Assembly (NCBI RefSeq): GCF_021155765.1
Contig: NC_060117.1
Span: 3,424,001 to 3,488,000, forward strand
Reading direction: 5' to 3'
Origin: Diprion similis
Taxonomy: Eukaryota; Arthropoda; Insecta; Hymenoptera; Diprionidae
DNA: 64,000 bases
The notes under the pieces are model-generated. The model was given only the letters and a program-made list of their open reading frames with translations, was not told the origin of the DNA and ran no database searches. Positions 13,987-25,184 of this stretch are shown piece by piece. The position numbers and the translations under genes are program-made. Position 1 is the first letter of the stretch; each line of letters begins with the position of its first letter.

Positions 13987-16676
13987 GCGTATCGGGACTG
14001 CGATTAATCGATTTCTCTCGCAAAATCACGTCGGAATAGTACCCTAAAGAATTAATTGCAGCACTTCTCAAAGTCGTCGAAATTTTCGCCAAAAATGCAA
14101 AGGGGTTAGCCTTGGATTTTTTTTGGCCGAAAAATCTTTTGTCTGGGAATCGATCCGTATGACGCTTTTTAGACCAATTCGACGCCCAGGAACTCAGAAA
14201 ACACATGAAAAATAGCCTAGGACCGGCAGCGGAGAAATGACGACGAAAATCAGCAGTTTTTCGGCTGTAACTTTGCAGGTGTTGCTCGCAGCGTATCGGG
14301 ACTGCGATTAATCGATTCCTCTCGCAAAATCACGTCGGAATAGTACCCTAAAGAATCAATTGCAGCACTTTTCAAAGTCGTCGAAATTTTCGCTAAAAAT
14401 GCAAAGGGGTTAGCCTTGGATTTTTTTTGGCCGAAAAATCTTTTGTCTGGGAATCGATCCGTATGACGCTTTTTAGACTGATTCGACGCCCAGGAACTCA
14501 GAAAACACATGAAAAATAGCCTAGGACCAGCAGCGGAGAAATGACGATGAAAATCTGCAGTTTTTCGGCTGTAACTTTGCAGGTGTTGCTCGCAGCGTAT
14601 CGGGACTGCGATTAATCGATTCCTCTCGCAAAATCACGTCGGAATAGTACCCTAAAGAATTAATTGCAGCACTTTTCAAAGTCGTCGAAATTTTCGCCAA
14701 AAATGCAAAGGGGTTAGCCTTGGATTTTTTTTGGCCGAAAAATCTTTTGTCTGGGAATCGATCCGTATGACGCTTTTTAGACTAATTCGACGCCCAGGAA
14801 CTCAGAAAACACATGAAAAATAGCCTAGGACCAGCAGCGGAGAAATGACGATGAAAATCTGCAGTTTTTCGGCTGTAACTTTGCAGGTGTTGCTCGCAGC
14901 GTATCGGGACTGCGATTAATCGATTCCTCTCGCAAAATCACGTCGGAATAGTACCCTAAAGAATTAATTGCAGCACTTTTCAAAGTCGTCGAAATTTTCG
15001 CCAAAAATGCAAAGGGGTTAGCCTTGGATTTTTTTTGGCCGAAAAATCTTTTGTCTGGGAATCGATCCGTATGACGCTTTTTAGACTAATTCGACGCCCA
15101 GGAACTCAGAAAACACATGAAAAATAGCCTAGGACCAGCAGCGGAGAAATGACGATGAAAATCTGCAGTTTTTCGGCTGTAACTTTGCAGGTGTTGCTCG
15201 CAGCGTATCGGGACTGCGATCAATCGATTCCTCTCGCAAAATCACGTCGGAATAGTACCCTAAAGAATGAATTGCAGCACTTTTCAAAGTCGTCGAAATT
15301 TTCGCCAAAAATGCAAAGGGGTTGGCCTTGGATTTTTTTTGGCCGAAAAATCTTTTGTCTGGGAATCGATCCGTATGACGCTTTTTAGACTAATTCGACG
15401 CCCAGGAACTCAGAAAACACATGAAAAATAGCCTAGGACCAGCAGCGGAGAAATGACGATGAAAATCTGCAGTTTTTTGGCTGCAACTTTGCAGGTGTTG
15501 CTCGCAGCGTATCGGGACTGCGATTAATCGATTTCTCTCGCAAAATCACGTCGGAATAGTACCCTAAAGAATTAATTGCAGCACTTTTCAAAGTCGTCGA
15601 AATCTTCGCCAAAAATGCAAAGGGGTTAGCCTTGGATTTTTTTTGGCCGAAAAATCTTTTGTCTGGGAATCAATCCGTATGACGCTTTTTAGACTAATTC
15701 GACGCCCAGGAACTCAGAAAACACATGAAAAATAGCCTAGGACCGGCAGCGGAGAAATGACGACGAAAATCAGCAGTTTTTCGGCTGTAACTTTGCAGGT
15801 GTTGCTCGCAGCGTATCGGGACTGTGATTAATCGATTCCTCTCGCAAAATCACGTCGGAATAGTACCCTAGAGAATCAATTGCAGCACTTTTCAAAGTCG
15901 TCGAAATTTTCGCCAAAAATGCAAAGGGGTTAGCCTTGGATTTTTTTTGGCCGAAAAATCTTTTGTCTGGGAATCGATCCGTATGACGCTTTTTAGACTA
16001 ATTCGACGCCCAGGAACTCATAAAACACATGAAAAATAGCCTAGGACCAGCAGCGGAGAAATGACGATGAAAATCTGCAGTTTTTCGGCTGTAACTTTGC
16101 AGGTGTTGCTCGCAGCGTATCGGGACTGCGAGTAATCGATTCCTCTCGCAAAATCACGTCGGAATAGTACCCTAAAGAATCAATTGCAGCACTTTTCAAA
16201 GTCGTCGAAATTTTCGCCAAAAATGCAAAGGGGTTAGCCTTGGATTTTTTTTGGCCGAAAAATCTTTTGTCTGGGAATCGATCCGTATGACGCTTTTTAG
16301 ACTAATTCGACGCCCAGGAACTCAGAAAACACATGAAAAATAGCCTAGGACCAGCAGCGGAGAAATGACGATGAAAATCTGCAGTTTTTCGGCTGTAACT
16401 TTGCAGGTGTTGCTCGCAGCGTATCGGGACTGCGATTAATCGATTCCTCTCGCAAAATCACGTCGGAATAGTACCCTAAAGAATTAATTGCAGCACTTTT
16501 CAAAGTCGTCGAAATTCTCGCCAAAAATGCAAAGAGGTTAGCCTTGGATTTTTTTTGGCCGAAAAATCTTTTGTCTGGGAATCGATCCGTATGACGCTTT
16601 TTAGACTAATTCGACGCCCAGGAACTCAGAAAACACATGAAAAATAGCCTAGGACCAGCAGCGGAGAAATGACGAT
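13987..16676. repeat. satellite block, copy of window positions 1-2690
   Basis: The first 2,690 bases recur at offset 13,986 bp, which is 46 monomers plus 2 bp (the two 305-bp monomers in between). Rare variants agree: cacttctcaaag, ttttcgctaaaa, actgattcg and the caatcgattc/gaatgaattg monomer. The match ends at a G/A difference (2691/16677). Its last 1.4 kb is also a third partial copy of the start of the 18-monomer unit. Confidence 0.9.
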
Positions 16677-19600
16677 AAAAATCTGCAGTTTTTCGGCTGT
16701 AACTTTGCAGGTGTTGCTCGCAGCGTATCGGGACTGCGATTAATCGATTCCTCTCGCAAAATCACGTCGGAATAGTACCCTAAAGAATTAATTGCAGCAC
16801 TTTTCAAAGTCGTCGAAATTTTCGCCAAAAATGCAAAGGGGTTAGCCTTGGATTTTTTTTGGCCGAAAAATCTTTTGTCTGGGAATCGATCCGTATGACG
16901 CTTTTTAGACTAATTCGACGCCCAGGAACTCAGAAAACACATGAAAAATAGCCTAGGACCAGCAGCGGAGAAATGACGATGAAAATCTGCAGTTTTTCGG
17001 CTGTAACTTTGCAGGTGTTGCTCGCAGCGTATCGGGACTGCGATTAATCGATTCCTCTCGCAAAATCACGTCGGAATAGTACCCTAAAGAATTAATTGCA
17101 GCACTTTTCAAAGTCGTCGAAATTTTCGCCAAAAATGCAAAGGCGTTAGCCTTGGATTTTTTTTGGCCGAAAAATCTTTTGTCTGGGAATCGATCCGTAT
17201 GACGCTTTTTAGACTAATTCGACGCCCAGGAACTCAGAAAACACATGAAAAATAGCCTAGGACCGGCAGCGGAGAAATGACGACGAAAATCAGCAGTTTT
17301 TCGGCTGTAACTTTGCAGGTGTTGCTCGCAGCGTATCGGGACTGTGATTAATCGATTCCTCTCGCAAAATCACGTCGGAATAGTACCCTAAAGAATCAAT
17401 TGCAGCACTTTTCAAAGTCGTCGAAATTTTCGCCAAAAATGCAAAGGGGTTAGCCTTGGATTTTTTTTGGCCGAAAAATCTTTTGTCTGGGAATCGATCC
17501 GTATGACGCTTTTTAGACTAATTCGACGCCCAGGAACTCAGAAAACACATGAAAAATAGCCTAGGACCAGCAGCGGAGAAATGACGATGAAAATCTGCAG
17601 TTTTTCGGCTGTAACTTTGCAGGTGTTGCTCGCAGCGTATCGGGACTGCGATTAATCGATTCCTCTCGCAAAATCACGTCGGAATAGTACCCTAAAGAAT
17701 TAATTGCAGCACTTTTCAAAGTCGTCGAAATTTTCGCCAAAAATGCAAAGGCGTTAGCCTTGGATTTTTTTTGGCCGAAAAATCTTTTGTCTGGGAATCG
17801 ATCCGTATGACGCTTTTTAGACTAATTCGACGCCCAGGAACTCAGAAAACACATGAAAAATAGCCTAGGACCGGCAGCGGAGAAATGACGACGAAAATCA
17901 GCAGTTTTTCGGCTGTAACTTTGCAGGTGTTGCTCGCAGCGTATCGGGACTGCGATTAATCGATTCCTCTCGCAAAATCACGTCGGAATAGTACCCTAAA
18001 GAATCAATTGCAGCACTTTTCAAAGTCGTCGAAATTTTCGCCAAAAATGCAAAGGGGTTAGCCTTGGATTTTTTTTGGCCGAAAAATCTTTTGTCTGGGA
18101 ATCGATCCGTATGACGCTTTTTAGACTAATTCGACGCCCAGGAACTCAGAAAACACATGAAAAATAGCCTAGGACCAGCAGCGGAGAAATGACGATGAAA
18201 ATCTGCAGTTTTTCGGCTGTAACTTTGCAGGTGTTGCTCGCAGCGTATCGGGACTGCGATCAATCGATTCCTCTCGCAAAATCACGTCGGAATAGTACCC
18301 TAAAGAATTAATTGCAGCACTTTTCAAAGTCGTCGAAATTCTCGCCAAAAATGCAAAGGGGTTAGCCTTGGATTTTTTTTGGCCGAAAAATCTTTTGTCT
18401 GGGAATCGATCCGTATGACGCTTTTTAGACTAATTCGACGCCCAGGAACTCAGAAAACACATGAAAAATAGCCTAGGACCAGCAGCGGAGAAATGACGAT
18501 AAAAATCTGCAGTTTTTCGGCTGTAACTTTGCAGGTGTTGCTCGCAGCGTATCGGGACTGCGATTAATCGATTCCTCTCGCAAAATCACGTCGGAATAGT
18601 ACCCTAAAGAATTAATTGCAGCATTTTTCAAAGTCGTCGAAATTTTCGCCAAAAATGCAAAGGGGTTAGCCTTGGATTTTTTTTGGCCGAAAAATCTTTT
18701 GTCTGGGAATCGATCCGTATGACGCTTTTTAGACTAATTCGACGCCCAGGAACTCAGAAAACACATGAAAAATAGCCTAGGACCAGCAGCGGAGAAATGA
18801 CGATGAAAATCTGCAGTTTTTCGGCTGTAACTTTGCAGGTGTTGCTCGCAGCGTATCGGGACTGCGATTAATCGATTCCTCTCGCAAAATCACGTCGGAA
18901 TAGTACCCTAAAGAATTAATTGCAGCACTTTTCAAAGTCGTCGAAATTTTCGCCAAAAATGCAAAGGGGTTAGCCTTGGATTTTTTTTGGCCGAAAAATC
19001 TTTTGTCTGGGAATCGATCCGTATGACGCTTTTTAGACTAATTCGACGCCCAGGAACTCAGAAAACACATGAAAAATAGCATAGGACCAGCAGCGGAGAA
19101 ATGACGACGAAAATCAGCAGTTTTTCGGCTGTAACTTTGCAGGTGTTGCTCGCAGCGTATCGGGACTGCGATTAATCGATTCCTCTCGCAAAATCACGTC
19201 GGAATAGTACCCTAAAGAATTAATTGCAGCATTTTTCAAAGTCGTCGAAATTTTCGCCAAAAATGCAAAGGGGTTAGCCTTGGATTTTTTTTGGCCGAAA
19301 AATCTTTTGTCTGGGAATCGATCCGTATGACGCTTTTTAGACTAATTCGACGCCCAGGAACTCAGAAAACACATGAAAAATAGCCTAGGACCAGCAGCGG
19401 AGAAATGACGACGAAAATCAGCAGTTTTTCGGCTGTAACTTTGCAGGTGTTGCTCGCAGCGTATCGGGACTGCGATTAATCGAATCCTCTCGCAAAATCA
19501 CGTCGGTATAGTACCCTAAAGAATCAATTGCAGCACTTTTCAAAGTCGTCGAAATTTTCGCCAAAAATGCAAAGGGGTTAGCCTTGGATTTTTTTTGGCC

Positions 19601-21408
19601 GAAAAATCTTTTGTCTGGGAATCGATCCGTATGACGCTTTTTAGACTAATTCGACGCCCAGGAACTCAGAAAACACATGAAAAATAGCCTAGGACCAGCA
19701 GCGGAGAAATGACGATGAAAATCTGCAGTTTTTCGGCTGTAACTTTGCAGGTGTTGCTCGCAGCGTATCGGGACTGCGATTAATCGATTCCTCTCGCAAA
19801 ATCACGTCGGAATAGTACCCTAAAGAATCAATTGCAGCACTTTCCAAAGTCGTCGAAATTTTCGCCAAAAATGCAAAGGGGTTAGCCTTGGATTTTTTTT
19901 GGCCGAAAAATCTTTTGTCTGGGAATCGATCCGTATGACGCTTTTTAGACTAATTCGACGCCCAGGAACTCAGAAAACACATGAAAAATAGCCTAGGACC
20001 AGCAGCGGAGAAATGACGACAAAAATCAGCAGTTTTTCGGCTGTAACTTTGCAGGTGTTGCTCGCAGCGTATCGGGACTGCGATTAATCGATTCCTCTCG
20101 CAAAATCACGTTGGAATAGTACCCTAAAGAATTAATTGCAGCACTTTTCAAAGTCGTCGAAATTTTTGCCAAAAATGCAAAGGGGTTAGCCTTGGATTTT
20201 TTTTGGCCGAAAAATCTTTTGTCTGGGAATCGATCCGTATGACGCTTTTTAGACTAATTCGACGCCCAGGAACTCAGAAAACACATGAAAAATAGCCTAG
20301 GACCGGCAGCGGAGAAATGACGACGAAAATCAGCAGTTTTTCGGCTGTAACTTTGCAGGTGTTGCTCGCAGCGTATCGGGACTGCGATTAATCGATTCCT
20401 CTCGCAAAATCACGTCGGAATAGTACCCTAAAGAATCAATTGCAGCACTTTTCAAAGTCGTCGAAATTTTCGCCAAAAATGCAAAGGGGTTAGCCTTGGA
20501 TTTTTTTTGGCCGAAAAATCTTTTGTCTGGGAATCGATCCGTATGACGCTTTTTAGACTAATTCGACGCCCAGGAACTCAGAAAACACATGAAAAATAGC
20601 CTAGGACCAGCAGCGGAGAAATGACGATGAAAATCTGCAGTTTTTCGGCTGTAACTTTGCAGGTGTTGCTCGCAGCGTATCGGGACTGCGATTAATCGAT
20701 TCCTCTCGCAAAATCACGTCGGAATAGTACCCTAAAGAATTAATTGCAGCACTTTTCAAAGTCGTCGAAATTTTCGCCAAAAATGCAAAGGGGTTAGCCT
20801 TGGATTTTTTTTGGCCGAAAAATCTTTTGTCTGGGAATCGATCCGTATGACGCTTTTTAGACTAATTCGACGCCCAGGAACTCAGAAAACACATGAAAAA
20901 TAGCCTAGGACCAGCAGCGGAGAAATGACGATGAAAATCTGCAGTTTTTCGGCTGTAACTTTGCAGGTGTTGCTCGCAGCGTATCGGGACTGCGATGAAT
21001 CGATTCCTCTCGCAAAATCACGTCGGAATAGTACCCTAAAGAATTAATTGCAGCACTTTTCAAAGTCGTCGAAATTTTCGCCAAAAATGCAAAGGGGTTA
21101 GCCTTGGATTTTTTTTGGCCGAAAAATCTTTTGTCTGGGAATCGATCCGTATGACGCTTTTTAGACTAATTCGACGCCCAGGAACTCAGAAAACACATGA
21201 AAAATAGCCTAGTACCAGCAGCGGAGAAATGACGATGAAAATCTGCAGTTTTTCGGCTGTAATTTTGCAGCCGTTGCTCGCAGCGTATCGGGACTGCGAT
21301 TAATCGATTCCTCTCGCAAAATCACGTCGGGATAGTACCCTAAAGAATCAATTGCAGCACTTTTCAAAGTCGTCGAAATTTTCGCCAAAAATGCACAGGG
21401 GTAAGCCT

Positions 21409-21690
21409 CATTTTTTTGCTCATTTTCGGAGCCGAAAATTTTTCGTCTTGGAATCGATGTGTATGACTATCTTCAGAGTAATTCGACCCTCAAGAACTCA
21501 GGAAACACCTTAAAAATAGCGTCAGAGCAGCAGCAAAGAAATGACGACGAAAATCATGAGTTTCTTGGCTGTATTTTCTCAGATTTCACTCGCTTTGTGT
21601 TGGGACTTTGCTTAATCGATTTCTCCAGCAAAATGTGTCGGAATATTGCCCTAAAGAACCTCTCGCAGCACCTTGCAAAGTCCTCTATGG
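21409..21690. repeat. diverged satellite monomer at the array edge
   Basis: The monomer order is kept (gccgaaaatttttcgtct, ggaatcgatgtgtatgac, attcgaccctcaagaactca, aatgacgacgaaaatcat, ttaatcgatttct), but roughly a quarter of the positions have changed compared with the homogeneous array. It is the last recognisable in-register copy. Confidence 0.85.
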
Positions 21691-22689
21691 TACTGATTCC
21701 CAAGAAATAATGCTGAAAAGTTTTTCAAATCGAATTACTTCTAACAAACCACTTTATCCCCTTCATTTTTTTCCAATCAATAATAACAATAAATATTCAT
21801 GTTCGCTGGATATCTTCTCCTGATTTCCTAACGTCCCAGCTTCTAACAACGTGCAAAAGATCCAACAAAACACCGTTGATCACAGATTCAATGGCCCAAT
21901 TTATGAAATCAAGTTACGAAATTCAGGTGGTACCTTCGAGGGAGCACCATGCCGCAAATTGTTATGGGAACATGCAAAGGCTCACTTGGATGTTTAACAT
22001 CGTCATATTCAGTCATTTCGGAGAAATTTGACTGTGAAACCGCTTCTGATATTAGCAGAACATCTGATTTGCAAGTTATATTTCATGCAATACGCATGCG
22101 CTATATCCGAATATATCACAGTGTATATTGGTGTATTAGAGTGTGTTTGAGGTATGACGGTTTGCACATTGAGATATGTGATCATCTGTGCGTCTGCTGC
22201 AATATACCTCGATGCGTTCATTACAGTACACCTGATTTGAATATAGGCTAGTTGATTGGTTCATCAATCGATTGCATTCTTGGCATCGTTATCACTCAGT
22301 TCTTTCTCAGAAATTTTAGCTCCTTTCATTTTGTATATCCAATAAACATCAGAGTTGATTAGATATAGCGCAAAAGTTGTATTGGATTCATTGCTGCTAA
22401 TTCCAATGGTACTGAATTGCCCATAATTAGGGGTTTATCACTGCTCGTCTACAAAAACGCATAGTTCTCACGGTAGTTTCGAATGATATACAAAAGGGAC
22501 AGGGAAGTAATGAGTCATAAATCCAACGTGGATACACGTGTTTATTTACAAGGTTCTGTGTGTAATTTATCATTGAATCCAGACCTTGATGTCATTCTTA
22601 GATTTTATTCTTATTTCTAGTATTATAATTCTTATGTATATATTATAATATTTCAATTTATTTGTACAGCAATTCACAGGGAAAAGAAA
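21691..22689. other. AT-rich spacer, no gene recognised
   Basis: Flank of the satellite. A few short open frames occur on both strands but they resemble no family I know. I see no splice structure or RNA gene. Confidence 0.5.
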
Positions 22690-22950
22690 AAAGATATTTG
22701 GAACACCTTACGAAAAACAGCTGAGGTAATGCGAAGAAAATTGGACAAAATATCTCGATTCCTTGGCTACATTTTTTTCATCCACTGTTTACTTCGACTT
22801 TGGTTACCGTTTTCTCTTGTAAAATCACATCAATATAGGGCCTGAATCAACTAATAAGTCAACGTGAGATTTGGCGAAAAAAAAATCCAACGGAACCTCT
22901 TATATTTCACAGGTTTCGGGGATCAATCCTATGTCGTCTAAGAATTTATT
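22690..22950. repeat. degenerate relic satellite monomer outside the array
   Basis: Although heavily mutated, it follows the monomer in order: ggaacaccttacgaaaaac, then ctcgattccttggctac (monomer: gcagtttttcggctgtaac), cgactttggttaccgttttc, tgtaaaatcacatcaatata, and at the end ggggatcaatcctatgtcg (monomer: gggaatcgatccgtatgac). It lies about 1 kb beyond the array edge in the same orientation. Confidence 0.65.
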
Positions 22951-23469
22951 ATTCGAAGCGTTTTCCAACTAATAAAATATTCAAAATTTCAACAAAGATG
23001 TTCCAAATATCGTGTGATTGCACAAAACTTCATCAGATAAGTGTATAATATTGGTTGTATTCAGATCTTCATGTTGTCGTCTAATAAGTCACCGAATCTC
23101 AGCTACCGGGTTGATTGTATTCCACGCCCATCGTTTCGATATCCATTGCTGAAAATAACATGTTTTTAATTTCATTTTCTCATTATTCAATGCAATTGAA
23201 AGCTCTCATAGGGACAAGAAATCGGAATACACCGACAAGATAAAATTTTCCCATAAAATCATGCCCCATTCTCAAAATAATTTATAAGATAAATATGTGT
23301 AAGAAATTGTCTTTTGTTATTACGTTGTTCATCACATTTGAATTGATCTTAAACTCTTCGTTTGCACACGCAGGCTCCAAATTTACATAAAAATTATAAA
23401 ACAAATATCCAAAATATGACCATTTCTTTTTCATTTTGAAACATTATAATGGATCCACCATCACAAATC

Positions 23470-23670
23470 TTGGCACTTTGACCTCAAAATCGTGATCAGC
23501 TACCTAACAAACCTCTGAGTACCAATTTTCATAAAAATCCAAACGTTTTAGTATGTTTTAAGCCTATTGAATACACCGAATTTATATTTTGCAGGTCTGA
23601 CTTCAGATTCGTGATCGGCGGCCGAAAAACCTGCCGGTGCCAAGTTTCATTCAAATTCATTCATTCCTTC
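23470..23670. repeat. two diverged copies of a short interspersed motif
   Basis: The stretch ggcactttgacctcaaaatc, tgatcagctacctaacaaac and gtaccaattttcat (from 23470) is echoed about 120 bp later by aggtctgacttcagattc, gtgatcggcggccgaaaaac and gtgccaagtttcat. The order and the GTGATC core are shared. It is probably an old dispersed repeat in partial tandem; I cannot assign a family. Confidence 0.45.
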
Positions 23671-25003
23671 GTTCTCAAAATTTCATCATTTTTAATTTAT
23701 TTTTGAGAATTTTGTTATTTAATTACTTCAAGGAATACCAAAGCGATCACAGTGAAAATGGAATCAGTCCTGACTTCGAAGAAGCCGCGTTGATTGAGAC
23801 GAAAATCATCGAAATGAACCAAAGAAATTGATCTCATGCATACATATGTACACACTAAAATGGTCCTTAAAAAGGTAATTTTTGTTTTTGGTCTGATTCG
23901 CCCGCCAATTTCGTTTTGAATAAATCTTTAGTTATTGTGTGAAATCTGAATTTCGCGTCAAACCAGTTAACTACCTCTTATTTATCATCCATTGTCCCAA
24001 CTGAATTCATCAAGAAGGACATTATCAATCAATAGATGAATAATAAAAACGGAGTACTTCGATATACGGGAGTAAAATCTACCGATCCACCGGGCTAGAA
24101 GTTTGTACAACTGGAAGCCTTCTGTGCCTGGTGTTTGGCGTGTCCACGTGATTGACGTATATACACTCAAAGTGTATCGATGTAAGTCATTCCAAATTTT
24201 CTCCATGTGTAGTGACGCGGAAGCAGCAGTAATATGTTCCACAAGATAAACAATCTTCTTTGCTCGAAATAAATGTGAGATTGTTCATTCTGGTAGTTGA
24301 AACAAAACAGAGAGTCACCGACAAAAACGTTCAGTAACATTCGCGCGTTTTTTCTGGCTGTCTGGCCGAATAACTCCGGGAAATCGTGGTCCAATTCCTG
24401 ACCTTTCAAGACTACAAGTTGAAAAGTCTCAAACAACTGGTTTCAACCTGAGAAAAAGAACTAAATAAAAGAGCACTCGCATACTTAGATAATTCTTATC
24501 GGTAGACGAGAAATATTGTTCTATTTGGTATTCGTTTGCTGTCTTTCTTCGGCGATAACTGTTAAGTATATCATACTTCCTTGCGAAGTAAGCCCGAGTG
24601 AGGACTGGGAACCAAAATGACGAAAAGCTTACTGACGGAGAAAATAGATCTCGGACAAGATGAACTTAGGTGTCGAACTGTCAGGCGAGAAGGTGAGCAT
24701 TTCTATTGCCGAAAAGTTTTTTTTTTTTTTTTTCTAGTCATGTGAATCATGTCACTGTCTGTCAGTGTGAAAGCAAGTATGAGAATGACTGGCGTGGGGA
24801 AAGGATGCCGAAGCAAGATAGAAGAAACACCATGTTGACGAATCCCGTGAACAAATTCATAGTAAAGTCGATTTATCAAATCTGATATTGTGGGCATACG
24901 ACACAAAATGAAATGAATCTACGAAACGGGTTATCAAGATATGTGAAAATTTATCGATTGGGCAGGTTCTTTATATTTCACTTGGTGATATAACGATTAC
25001 GAA
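23671..25003. other. intergenic region upstream of the transporter cluster
   Basis: No gene recognised. Two overlapping minus-strand open frames (23985-24242 and 24167-24436) match no family I know. At 24617-24692 an ATG in good context (accaaaATG) opens a 25-codon frame ending at a gtgagc donor, in a phase that would splice into exon 2 of the first transporter at 25329. It could be an alternative first exon, but the paralogue comparison favours the exon at 25185. A T18 run lies near 24717. Confidence 0.4.
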
Positions 25004-25073
25004 CACGTGACTGGCAATATGCTATTTAAATTTGCAATTACTTGATAGTAAGACTCTCCTGCATTCATATAAA
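25004..25073 (+). promoter_or_regulatory. promoter of SLC17-like gene 1 (CACGTG E-box plus TATA)
   Basis: CACGTG at 25004-25009 and TATAAA at 25068-25073, 112 bp before the proposed start codon. The surrounding sequence aligns with the promoter of gene 2 (E-box 29533, TATA 29591), where the E-box lies at a similar distance from the TATA. This supports a functional core promoter inherited from the common ancestor. Confidence 0.6.
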
Positions 25074-25184
25074 TCTGGAGAATAACGGAGTAATAATGAG
25101 AAATATTTTATCCGAGGCATATGTATTCATGTTTATCCCCAAGTAAAGTTTAAAACATTTTCATTTCAAATATTTCAAACATTA

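Larger units (their letters stand above)
1..21408. repeat. 304-bp tandem satellite array (about 70 monomers)
   Basis: One 304-bp monomer is repeated head-to-tail from the first base; the phrase gcgtatcgggactgcgatta recurs at 1, 305, 609, 913 and so on. Monomers differ from each other by only a few substitutions. Each carries a T8 tract followed by ggccgaaaaa, and two ATCGAT palindromes 142 and 162 bp apart. The array is open on the left and loses homogeneity at about 21.4 kb. Open frames of 60-97 codons occur on both strands, but 304 is not a multiple of 3, so frames do not continue from copy to copy and no protein is called. Size, homogeneity and higher-order structure are typical of centromeric or pericentromeric satellites; that location is inference. 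Confidence 0.98.

Noticed and set aside
1-21408. Many open frames of 60-97 codons on both strands of the satellite
   Set aside because: They recur with the monomer, shift frame at every copy because 304 is not divisible by 3, and show no protein-like composition or splice context.
1-21408. Possible CRISPR or coding minisatellite array
   Set aside because: Repeat units abut without unique spacers and the organism is a eukaryote.
24617-24692. Candidate first exon of transporter gene 1
   Set aside because: Phase and Kozak context fit, but the paralogous promoter, exon and intron length support the exon at 25185. Kept only as a possible alternative.
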